DNA from: Pyxidicoccus fallax
GTDB taxonomy: Bacteria; Myxococcota; Myxococcia; Myxococcales; Myxococcaceae
Length of the DNA stretch: 36,293 nucleotides
Direction of reading: 5' to 3'
Assembly (NCBI RefSeq): GCF_012933655.1
Contig: NZ_JABBJJ010000101.1
Coordinates: forward strand, 1 to 36,293
The notes under the pieces are model-generated. The model was not told the DNA's origin. It did not search any database and saw nothing but the letters and a program-made list of their open reading frames with translations. The position numbers and the translations under genes are program-made. Shown in pieces: positions 16,319 through 23,484 of the stretch. How positions within the stretch are numbered: the first letter of the stretch is position 1; each line of letters starts with the position of its first letter.

Positions 16319-16918
16319 ATGAATTACTACCCCTGGATGAATGACGACGAGGACCGGGCGCTCGCCTGGGTCATGGACGCCCCCGATGCGCTGCGGGAGC
16401 ACCCCAAGGAGTACCAGCTCTCGGAGGGAGTATCTGTAAAGGACTGGTTCCCGGAAGGCGTCGAGCTGGAGCTGTCCGACGAGCGCGGCATCAAGCTGAC
16501 GGACTCCGTCCCCAACGTGCTGCACATGTGCATCGTCTCGGAGAAGTTCAAGGCGCTGATGGAAGCGCGCTCGGGCGCGGCACTCGAATTCCTGCCAGTG
16601 CGGCTGAAGGACCAGAAGCAGCAGCCAGTGCGCAAGCCCTACTACGCGATGAACGTGCTGGGCACGGTCGATTGCGTGGACCTTCAGCGCTCCCGGTTCA
16701 GGCGCCTGGAGATGAGTCCGGACCGCATCTTCCGCTTCTACCAGCTCGTGCTGGACGAGAAGCGAATTCCCCCAGACGCGAAGATCTTCCGGCTCAAGGA
16801 CAATCCCAGCCAGCTCATCGTCCGGGAAGACCTGGGCAAGGAAATCCTCCAGGCGGACATCGAGGGAGTGCTCTTCGTGGAGATGGATGAGTTCGGCAAG
16901 GAGTGGGGAGCACGCTAG
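16319..16918 (+). CDS. Imm11-like (DUF1629) immunity protein
   Basis: 199 aa, no signal peptide. It matches the Imm11/DUF1629 pattern: an aromatic N-terminus, PNVLHMCIVSEKFKALME (85-102), LEFLPVRLKD, YYAMNVLGTVDCVDLQRS with the conserved 'N-L-D-C-D' run, and a C-terminal IEGVLFVEMDEF. Members sit beside nuclease or other polymorphic toxins and are presumed to bind and block them. It lies 30 bp after the AHH toxin, the classical position for its cognate antidote. The start ATG 16319 has only a weak ribosome-binding site, so translational coupling to the toxin gene is possible. Confidence 0.75.
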   Translation: MNYYPWMNDDEDRALAWVMDAPDALREHPKEYQLSEGVSVKDWFPEGVELELSDERGIKLTDSVPNVLHMCIVSEKFKALMEARSGAALEFLPVRLKDQKQQPVRKPYYAMNVLGTVDCVDLQRSRFRRLEMSPDRIFRFYQLVLDEKRIPPDAKIFRLKDNPSQLIVREDLGKEILQADIEGVLFVEMDEFGKEWGAR

Positions 16919-16936
16919 GGAGGAAGGAGCGAGGCG

Positions 16937-17719
16937 ATGGGACGCATGTCACTGCGAGAGCACGAGGAACTGGCGCTGGGAAGAATGGCCATCCTGACCG
17001 CCGACCTGGAGCGCGGCAAACGCTCCGCGGCGGACCGGGAGCGCATCCTCTTCCACCTCTCGCGTAACGCGAGGATTGCCGCCATCGCCGGGCTCCTGGT
17101 GCGCGCGGACACGAGCGGTTTCAACCAGTGGCTGCGCCGCTCCGCCTCGTGGCGGCTGCAGGCTCTTCGGGAGAGGAAGCAGGAGGAGCGCCCCGTCTCC
17201 CAGTTCACCTGCACGGGAGAGGTGGCGCCCCTGTGCGATGCGATTGCCTCGGGTGCGGATACGACAGCCCGCGAGCTCACCGCGCTCTCCGCCGACACCT
17301 GGCTGGAAGGAGCGGAGTTCGAGGACGACTTCCACTACGGTCGTGTCCTCCAGGCGCTCCTGACAGGAAATGAAGGGGCCGCAGACGTGAGGGAGCGCCT
17401 GTCCGAGCTTGCCCGCAGCTCGGGGGAGGACGAGCCACCGCGTCTGAAGGTATGTCAGGCGCTCCTCGCCCTGGACGCGAAGTCCTTCGACGAGAGCCTT
17501 CGCCAGCTCATCGACGAGCGTGCCGCGTGGTTCCGGGCGCGACTGGGTGGACTGGCGCCCGAAGACTCCCGCTTCGAGACGGACCGATTCGTCTTCATCG
17601 AGGGGCTCGCCCTGGTACGGCTCGCGGAGCTGCGGGACCTGCCCGTGGAGGAGGAATACCCCTTCCTTCCAGGCCTGGCTCGGCTCGAGGCCTCGAGTCC
17701 CCAGGATTCCGTAAGATAA
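16937..17719 (+). CDS. all-helical protein, probably Imm49-like immunity protein
   Basis: 260 aa, no signal peptide. It is predicted almost wholly alpha-helical, with an Arg/Glu-rich N-terminus and a C-terminal 'FVFIEGLALVRLAELRDLPV' then 'EEEYPFLPGLARL' segment. That ending resembles the immunity-49 family; I give this as probable, not certain. It directly follows the Imm11-like gene (18 bp), so the operon carries two dissimilar immunity-type proteins for one visible toxin. It starts at ATG 16937 behind GGAAGGAG; an in-frame ATG lies three codons on. Confidence 0.55.
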   Translation: MGRMSLREHEELALGRMAILTADLERGKRSAADRERILFHLSRNARIAAIAGLLVRADTSGFNQWLRRSASWRLQALRERKQEERPVSQFTCTGEVAPLCDAIASGADTTARELTALSADTWLEGAEFEDDFHYGRVLQALLTGNEGAADVRERLSELARSSGEDEPPRLKVCQALLALDAKSFDESLRQLIDERAAWFRARLGGLAPEDSRFETDRFVFIEGLALVRLAELRDLPVEEEYPFLPGLARLEASSPQDSVR

Positions 17720-17744
17720 TCTGCCCTCCGTGGAGATGGACGCC

Positions 17745-18209
17745 ATGGCAGTCAATACCGGTGTGAACAAGATGTCCGTGGTGACGAAGGACAGCGGCGG
17801 TGTCACCTCGGCCTTCCCGGACGTGTGCAAGACGCCCAGCCCCGCGGGGCCCGTGCCCATTCCGTACCCGAACATCGCCCAGTCCTCGGACACGGATAAG
17901 GGCACCAAGAAGGTGTCCGTGGCCGGCAACCCGGTGTGCGTGAAGGACTCCAACTTCAAGACGAGCACCGGCGACGAGGCGGGCACCGCGGGCGGCGGCG
18001 TGGTCTCCAGCAAGACCCAGGGCAAGGCCGAGTTCGTCAACTACTCCTTCGACGTGAAGTTCGAGGGGAAGAACGTGGCGCGCGCGTTCGACCTGATGCT
18101 TCACAACGACAAGAACACGCCGCCGTTTCCTGTCATGCAGGGTCCGGTCGTGGCCATGAGCGATTCCCCCGAAGAGCCCAAGTGCCTCTGCTGCAAGAAG
18201 GACGTCTAG
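17745..18209 (+). CDS. PAAR-like DUF4150 protein
   Basis: 154 aa. It matches the DUF4150/PAAR-like family: the N-terminal 'AFPDVCKTPSPAGPVPIPYP' segment, repeated Gly/Thr/Ser-rich beta strands ('GTKKVSVAGNPVCVKDSNF', 'GTAGGGVVSSKTQGKAEF'), a 'VKFEGKNVARAFDLMLHN' strand and a Cys-rich end (CLCC). Such proteins cap the spike of type VI or related contractile machines and carry toxins in cis or trans. It is the last gene of the island, 25 bp after the Imm49-like gene, and carries no toxin domain itself. ATG 17745 is chosen with GGAG nine bases upstream; GTG 17730 and ATG 17736 are in-frame alternatives. Confidence 0.82.
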   Translation: MAVNTGVNKMSVVTKDSGGVTSAFPDVCKTPSPAGPVPIPYPNIAQSSDTDKGTKKVSVAGNPVCVKDSNFKTSTGDEAGTAGGGVVSSKTQGKAEFVNYSFDVKFEGKNVARAFDLMLHNDKNTPPFPVMQGPVVAMSDSPEEPKCLCCKKDV

Positions 18210-18236
18210 CGAGCGCACGCCCCCGTGAAGGACGCC

Positions 18237-18257
18237 ACTGAGTATCAGGGACTCAGT
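18237..18257. terminator. hairpin at the end of the effector operon
   Basis: A perfect 7-bp inverted repeat, ACTGAGT (18237-18243) and ACTCAGT (18251-18257), with a 7-nt loop. It lies between convergent genes; the right arm covers the stop codon of the DTW gene. Confidence 0.45.
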
Positions 18258-18825
18258 ACAGCGTTCCGCACTCGGCGATGCGTTGAACCCGGAGCGCGGC
18301 CAGCTGCTCCAGCGGCGCCGCCGCCTCCGTGCCCTCCAGCATCGCCACCGCGCGGGCGATGGCGTCCAGCGTGGACATGCCGGACGGGTGCGTGGGCTCG
18401 CGGAGCCGGAGCAGCCCGGGCTCGGGTGGCGGGAGCACCAGCCGGGGCAGCGTCCGCAGCACGGGGAGCCGCTGCGTCATTCGCCGCGCCTGGGACCAGC
18501 TCGCGTCCAGCACCACCACCTGCCTCGGCGCGGGGGCATCTGGCGGGGCGGTGGGGCCATCCGGGAAGAGCAGCCATGTGCCGGGCTCGGAGAGCACGGC
18601 GGTGTCGAGGGGCTCGACCGGTGAGCCATGGATGAGCAGCCGGGAGTTCGCGAGGGCCAGCGAGGCCACCCGCCCCGTGTTGCTCTTCTTCGCGATCTCC
18701 ATCACGTGCTGGAGCAGCAGGAACCGCGTGCGCGTCTCCACCCTTGGAATCTCGGCACACAGGCACAGGTGTGACGGAAGGTTGCAGCGGTCACAGCGGG
18801 GACGTGGGGAGACGCGGCGAGACAT
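18253..18825 (-). CDS. DTW-domain protein (tRNA-uridine aminocarboxypropyltransferase-like)
   Basis: 190 aa. It has the N-terminal Cys cluster CDRCNLPSHLCLC (11-23) and the block FLLLQHVMEIAKKSNTGR (36-53). The family signature 'VVVLDASWSQARRM' has Asp-Ala-Ser-Trp at the DTW position, and the late motif is REPTHPSGMSTLDAIA. DTW proteins of the TapT/TuaA type transfer the aminocarboxypropyl group of S-adenosylmethionine to uridine in tRNA, giving acp3U. The role is expected to be housekeeping and cytoplasmic. The GGAGG before ATG 18825 is unusually close to the start. It is convergent with the effector operon and not obviously part of it. Confidence 0.85.
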   Translation of the reverse strand: MSRRVSPRPRCDRCNLPSHLCLCAEIPRVETRTRFLLLQHVMEIAKKSNTGRVASLALANSRLLIHGSPVEPLDTAVLSEPGTWLLFPDGPTAPPDAPAPRQVVVLDASWSQARRMTQRLPVLRTLPRLVLPPPEPGLLRLREPTHPSGMSTLDAIARAVAMLEGTEAAAPLEQLAALRVQRIAECGTLY

Positions 18826-18939
18826 CCTCCGCCATCCTGTTCCGGTCGCCCTGGGAAGAGAAGCGTTCGTTCATCGCGCGGCCCCACCCCTGCTCCCCGA
18901 GCACTGGCCCGAGGGGGCTGGCTCTGCCACGCTCACGTG

Positions 18940-20256
18940 ATGAACGGTCTGGCGCTGCACGTCTCCTTCTACGAGCGCATTCCGGGGCGAGGTGGCCCCC
19001 ACTGGGTGGGCTTCGCCCGGAGGCTCCAGTACGTCGTCTATGGGAACGCGAGGCTCGCCGGAGCGCCGCTGCTCCCCGACCCTCTGGAGTTCCCCAGCCT
19101 GCTCGCGTACACGACGCACCAGTTCTTTCCCGGCTACCCGGTGGAAGGAGGGTTCATCCGCTCGTTCGCCGGCTGGCTCGAGCACCTGAGGACCCGGGGC
19201 GCCACGCGGCTGCGAGCCTTCGTCCCGTTCGACGCCCGGACCTGGAGGAGGAAGGCCCCAGCAGCGGACGTGCTGCCGGACGTCGTGGTGGAGTTCGCGG
19301 ACCACTGGGAGGGCTACTCGCACACGCCCGCGGTCGACAAGGCGGAGGACCGAGCCTGGTACGAGCAGCATGGAGCCAGTCTGTGGCGGCACCGCTTCGA
19401 GCCTCGGCCCGTGGGGAACTTGCCAGACGTCCCGACCCTCGACGCGGCGGAAGCGGAGCTCCGCGAGGCCGCGGCCGACTTCGCACGCTACCTGCGGACG
19501 GAGGTTCCTGAAGGCGACCGGGACTTCGTCGGCTCGCTGTCGGGGGCGGAGGCGGTGGTCGACACGCTGACGCTGGACGAGGCCGCCCTGCGCTCCGCCG
19601 TGTCACGGCGCGAGGAGCACTACCTGGCGCGCGAGCTGGAGGAGAAGCACGCCATCGACGCGAGGCTCCGGGCGGAGGAGGAGGCGCGGGAGCGCAAGCG
19701 CCGGAAGACGGATGAGAAGCGCGCGAAGAAGGGGAAGAAGCCGGCGCCGCGTGCGCCGGAGGAGTGGCGGCGGCCCTTCGAGCCCGATGAGGACTTCCTG
19801 CTCCGCCGTCGCTACGACTTCCTGAGCTCGGACTCGGCCGAGCCGATGCTGCGGGCGGGTTGGCCGTGGCAGTCGGTCCGGCTCCTCCTGGCCGCCTCCA
19901 CGGCCCACCCTTTCGGCGCGGCCATCCAACTCGAGGAGCGCGACCTGCCTTCGTTCCTCGAAGCGCCGGCGTATGCCGAAGTCGGGGAGCGCTACGAGCG
20001 CGCGGCGGTATCCGCGCTCAACGCCGTCCTGGACGCAGTGCCCGCGCGGCCGGTGTCGCCGCCCCTGGAGCCACGAACCCTGCGCATGGACGACCCGCTG
20101 GAGCTGCACGCGGCGCTCCGGTTCGCCGACACCACCCAGGAACGCGGGTGGGTCCAGCAGCTCATCCGCGAGGCGCCGTACCCTCCGCGGCAGAAGCAAC
20201 AGCTCCTGCGTCCGTACCAGGAGCGGCTCCCCGACCTGGCTTCTTTCGAGCCCTGA
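18940..20256 (+). CDS. hypothetical protein with charged coiled-coil segment
   Basis: 438 aa from ATG 18940 (GTG 18937 is possible); no clear ribosome-binding site. I do not recognise a family. The first 135 residues are globular and aromatic-rich ('QYVVYGNARLAG', 'YTTHQFFPGYPVEGGF'). Residues about 227-275 are a strongly charged Arg/Lys/Glu helix ('RAEEEARERKRRKTDEKRAK'), and the rest is alpha-helical. There is no signal peptide or membrane segment. The frame has clear GC3-biased coding character over its full length. It is divergent from the DTW gene (114-bp gap) and upstream of the methyltransferase by 85 bp. Confidence 0.65.
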   Translation: MNGLALHVSFYERIPGRGGPHWVGFARRLQYVVYGNARLAGAPLLPDPLEFPSLLAYTTHQFFPGYPVEGGFIRSFAGWLEHLRTRGATRLRAFVPFDARTWRRKAPAADVLPDVVVEFADHWEGYSHTPAVDKAEDRAWYEQHGASLWRHRFEPRPVGNLPDVPTLDAAEAELREAAADFARYLRTEVPEGDRDFVGSLSGAEAVVDTLTLDEAALRSAVSRREEHYLARELEEKHAIDARLRAEEEARERKRRKTDEKRAKKGKKPAPRAPEEWRRPFEPDEDFLLRRRYDFLSSDSAEPMLRAGWPWQSVRLLLAASTAHPFGAAIQLEERDLPSFLEAPAYAEVGERYERAAVSALNAVLDAVPARPVSPPLEPRTLRMDDPLELHAALRFADTTQERGWVQQLIREAPYPPRQKQQLLRPYQERLPDLASFEP

Positions 20257-20341
20257 CGCGGCCCGGCTGAATCCGGGTCCAGACCGCCCGAGCGCGAGCA
20301 GATATCACCGAGCACGCCCCTTCACGAGAGGAGTACACCCA

Positions 20342-21361
20342 ATGGAGCAACAACAGATACCGCCACACCTCGCGATGGTTCAGATGGCCACCTCCTTCTG
20401 GGTGCCGCTGGCCATCCACACGGCGGCGAAGTGGCGCGTCGCCGACGTCCTGGAGGACGGCTCGAAGACGGTGGCCGAATTGGCTCGCGCCACGGACACC
20501 CAGGAGGACCCGCTGCGCCGCGTGCTGCGCGCACTGGCGAGCCTCGGCATCTTCGCGGAGACGGAGGATGGCCGCTTCGCGCACACGCCGATGTCCCGCA
20601 CGCTGCGCTCGGACGCACCGGGCTCGCTGCGTGACTTCATGATGATGATAGGCGCCGACTGGTACTGGCGGGCCTGGGGACAGCTCCCCCACTCCATCAA
20701 GACGACCCAGCCCGGCTTCGACCAGGTCTTCGGGGAGCCCGTCTTCGAGTACCTCTCCAAGCACGCGGAGGCTGCCACGGTCTTCAACCGGGCGATGACC
20801 GGGTTCTCCGCCATGAGCGGAGCCGAGGTGGCGCCGGAGCGCTATGACTTCTCCCAGGTGAAGACCGTCGTCGATGTCGCGGGCGGCCACGGCTCGTTCC
20901 TCGCACGCGTGCTGAAGACGCACCCGCACCTGAGAGGCGGGCTGTTCGACCAGCCCGCGGTCGTCGCGGAGGCCCAGGCGATGCTCGCGGAGAGCGGCGT
21001 GGCCGACCGCTGCACCCTGCTCGGAGGTGACTTCTTCGAGTCCGTGCCCGAGAGCTACGACGTCTACATGATGAAGATGATCATCCACGACTGGAAGGAC
21101 GCCCAGGCGCTGCGCATCCTCCAGAACTGCCGCAAGGCGATGCTGCGGGACGCGAAGCTGCTGCTCGTCGAGCAGCTCATGCCTGAGCGCGCGGTGCCGG
21201 GCCCCCACCACTTCATCGACCTGGCGATGCTGTCGATGCTCGGTAGCAAGGTGCGCACCGTGACGGAGTTCCGGGCCCTGCTCGCCCAGGCCGGCTTCGA
21301 GCTGACCCGGACCATCGACCTCGTCCACGGCTTCGCCATCCTCGAGTCGAAGCCGAGCTGA
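20342..21361 (+). CDS. SAM-dependent O-methyltransferase (acetylserotonin/hydroxyneurosporene type)
   Basis: 339 aa. Residues 8-95 form a helical, winged-helix dimerisation domain ('AAKWRVADVL', 'LRRVLRALASLGIF'). The Rossmann domain starts at VVDVAGGHGSFL (176-187, SAM-binding loop) and continues with GLFDQPAVV (200-208, acidic ribose contact), GGDFFESVP (228-236) and MIIHDWKD (246-253), where His249 is the usual general base. A C-terminal hydrophobic strand ends the fold. The family methylates hydroxyls of small aromatic or polyketide-like molecules, often in secondary metabolism. No biosynthetic partner is adjacent, so the substrate is unknown. AGAGGAG precedes ATG 20342. Confidence 0.88.
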   Translation: MEQQQIPPHLAMVQMATSFWVPLAIHTAAKWRVADVLEDGSKTVAELARATDTQEDPLRRVLRALASLGIFAETEDGRFAHTPMSRTLRSDAPGSLRDFMMMIGADWYWRAWGQLPHSIKTTQPGFDQVFGEPVFEYLSKHAEAATVFNRAMTGFSAMSGAEVAPERYDFSQVKTVVDVAGGHGSFLARVLKTHPHLRGGLFDQPAVVAEAQAMLAESGVADRCTLLGGDFFESVPESYDVYMMKMIIHDWKDAQALRILQNCRKAMLRDAKLLLVEQLMPERAVPGPHHFIDLAMLSMLGSKVRTVTEFRALLAQAGFELTRTIDLVHGFAILESKPS

Positions 21362-21411
21362 ACTGCCTTGTCGTTCCCCCCACACCCCGCGGCACTGAAC
21401 GGAGCATCCCG

Positions 21412-23466
21412 ATGCAACCGACGCATGGCCCTTCGAAGAGAAGATCTCAACTCATGGTCCTGGCGGCCGGCCTGACTGCCGCGCTGGTCGGCTGTGAGGG
21501 AACGGACCCCGGGTGGACGGAAGAGGCCGAATCCTCCCAGGCCGGGCTCGCGGACGGCTACAACCTCGTCGTCACCGGCGTGAGCCCGACCACGGTCACC
21601 GTGGGGGGCTCCGTCACCTTCAGCGCGACCATCCAGAACACGGGGACCGCCGCGACTCCGGCGGGCGTTGTCCACGGCCTCTCCTTCTGGGTGAACGGCA
21701 CGCAGGTGTCCTGGTCCGACACGCACACGGCCTCTCTCCCCGCGGGAGGCAGTGTGACACTCACCGCCAATAGTGGCCCCACGGGAACGCGGCTCTGGCA
21801 GGCGCCCGGCACTCCCGGCACGCACACGCTGAAGGCCTTCGTCGATGACATCAACCGCATGCCGGCCGAGACGAACGAGAGCGACAACGAATACAGCGTC
21901 CCGCTGACCGTGGCGGCCACCGCCACCTGCTCGGACCGTGTCCGGAACGGCACGGAGACCGGCGTCGATTGCGGTCCCGACTGCGGCCCGTGCGAATGGG
22001 CGTTCACCGCCGTTCCCCGCGCGACGCTCCGGCAGTCCGCCCGGAAGGTCTACGCGCACTGGCACTACTACCCGGTGTCCATCGACAACTACAACCCGAC
22101 GACGAACGACTACTACGAGCGCGGCTACATCGCGGTGAATGGCGAGGGCGGAACCCACGCGGCCTATGGCGGCATGATGCGCGAGCGCCCGCTGGCCCGG
22201 CGGACGCGGCCGGAGGCGGACTGGCGGCTCCGCGATGCGAAGGATGACATCCAGCTGGCCGCGCGAATCGGCATCGACGGCTTCTATCTGAACCTGTGGA
22301 CCGACAGCGACGTGAACAACGGCGGTGTGTGGACGCGGGCGAAGACGATTGTCGATGCCGCGTCCCAGCTCGGAGACTTCGACATCGTGCCCAACTTCGA
22401 CATGACCATCCTCAACACGGGGAGCGCGTCGGGCGACCAGGACACGATGATTCGCATCCTCGGCAAGCTCGAGGCCTCTCCGGCGCTCCTGAAGCGTCCC
22501 GATGGGAAGTTCGTCGTCGGCCTCTTCAATCCCGCCGCGCAGGGACGGACGGCCAGCTTCTACGCCACCGTCAAGCAGCGCGCCGCGGCCGAGCTGGGCA
22601 TGAACCTGTACCTGGTGCCCGTCTTCCTCGGCACGGGAAGCACCGCGCTGTTCGAGGAGTACAAGACGGTGGGCGACGCCTACGCCGGCTGGGGCACGGC
22701 GATTCCCGTCACGACGGCGGGGTACTCCGGGGGCTTGAAGACGAAGGCGGCCGGGTACGGGAAGCCGTGGATCCACCCGGTGAGCAGCCAGGACTTCCGG
22801 CCCAAGGACAAGGCCTTCTGGGAGGCGCGCAACTCCCTGACGCTGCGCTCCATCTGGGAGAACGTGATTGCCGATGGACTGGACCAGGTTCAAATCATCA
22901 CCTGGAACGACCAGCACGAGCACCACAACATCCGGCCGTCGACGGGGAAGCAGTGGCCCGCGTACGACATGACCGCGTATTACATCCAGTGGTTCAAGAC
23001 GGGCACGCGGCCGACCATCGAGCGTGACGTGCTGTATTACAACCACCGCCTCCACAACGCCTCGCTCGCGCCGACGCGGCAGGCCTCGGTGGACCTCGCG
23101 ACGTGCCGGGCGGGCTGCCCGGCCACGAACGACGTCGAGCTGGTGGGCTTCCTGAAGTCGGCCGGCAGGCTCGAAATCACGCAGGGCGCGACGACCTACG
23201 GCGTGGACAAGACGGAGGGCGGCGTGCAGGCCATCCGGACGGCGATGGCGGTGGGCACGCCGACCTTCCGGCTGAAGCGCTCGGGGGCCACCGTGGTGCA
23301 GTTCCAGAGCATGCACCCCATCGTCGGCACCACCGAGTACCAGGACCTGCTGTACCGGGCTGGAGGCTCCAGCCGCGCGGCGCTGCCGTCCTGCGCGACC
23401 TCGTGCGTGAATGGCGAGGCCCGGTGCCTGCTATGCCCCGGCGAGCCGCTGTGGCTGAAGCGCTAG
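21412..23466 (+). CDS. GH71-like alpha-1,3-glucanase lipoprotein with CARDB domain
   Basis: 684 aa. The lipoprotein signal ends in ALVGC (Cys28). A CARDB/Ig-like adhesion module follows (about 48-168, 'VTVGGSVTFSATIQNTGTA' and ending NESDNEYSVPL). A Cys-rich linker reads NGTETGVDCGPDCGPC (about 178-193). The catalytic part (about 207-540) begins KVYAHWHYYPVSIDN and contains IGIDGFYLNLW, DIVPNFDMT, WENVIADGLDQVQIITWND and a final Trp/Tyr-rich 'AYYIQWFKTG', as in GH71 glucanases. The last 140 residues are beta-rich. Such enzymes cut alpha-1,3-glucan, a fungal wall and biofilm polymer. The exposed lipoprotein form fits a predatory or matrix-degrading role (inference). Confidence 0.8.
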   Translation: MQPTHGPSKRRSQLMVLAAGLTAALVGCEGTDPGWTEEAESSQAGLADGYNLVVTGVSPTTVTVGGSVTFSATIQNTGTAATPAGVVHGLSFWVNGTQVSWSDTHTASLPAGGSVTLTANSGPTGTRLWQAPGTPGTHTLKAFVDDINRMPAETNESDNEYSVPLTVAATATCSDRVRNGTETGVDCGPDCGPCEWAFTAVPRATLRQSARKVYAHWHYYPVSIDNYNPTTNDYYERGYIAVNGEGGTHAAYGGMMRERPLARRTRPEADWRLRDAKDDIQLAARIGIDGFYLNLWTDSDVNNGGVWTRAKTIVDAASQLGDFDIVPNFDMTILNTGSASGDQDTMIRILGKLEASPALLKRPDGKFVVGLFNPAAQGRTASFYATVKQRAAAELGMNLYLVPVFLGTGSTALFEEYKTVGDAYAGWGTAIPVTTAGYSGGLKTKAAGYGKPWIHPVSSQDFRPKDKAFWEARNSLTLRSIWENVIADGLDQVQIITWNDQHEHHNIRPSTGKQWPAYDMTAYYIQWFKTGTRPTIERDVLYYNHRLHNASLAPTRQASVDLATCRAGCPATNDVELVGFLKSAGRLEITQGATTYGVDKTEGGVQAIRTAMAVGTPTFRLKRSGATVVQFQSMHPIVGTTEYQDLLYRAGGSSRAALPSCATSCVNGEARCLLCPGEPLWLKR

Positions 23467-23484
23467 ACGCCGAGAGGCCGGAGG

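Noticed and set aside
20262-20277. CCCGG/CCGGG hairpin after the 438-residue hypothetical protein
   Set aside because: Only 5 bp of stem and no T-run; too weak in GC-rich DNA to call a terminator.
21064-23316. 750-codon - strand frame over the methyltransferase and glucanase
   Set aside because: It is antisense to two genes with clear motifs and has the low-complexity look of a GC-rich shadow.
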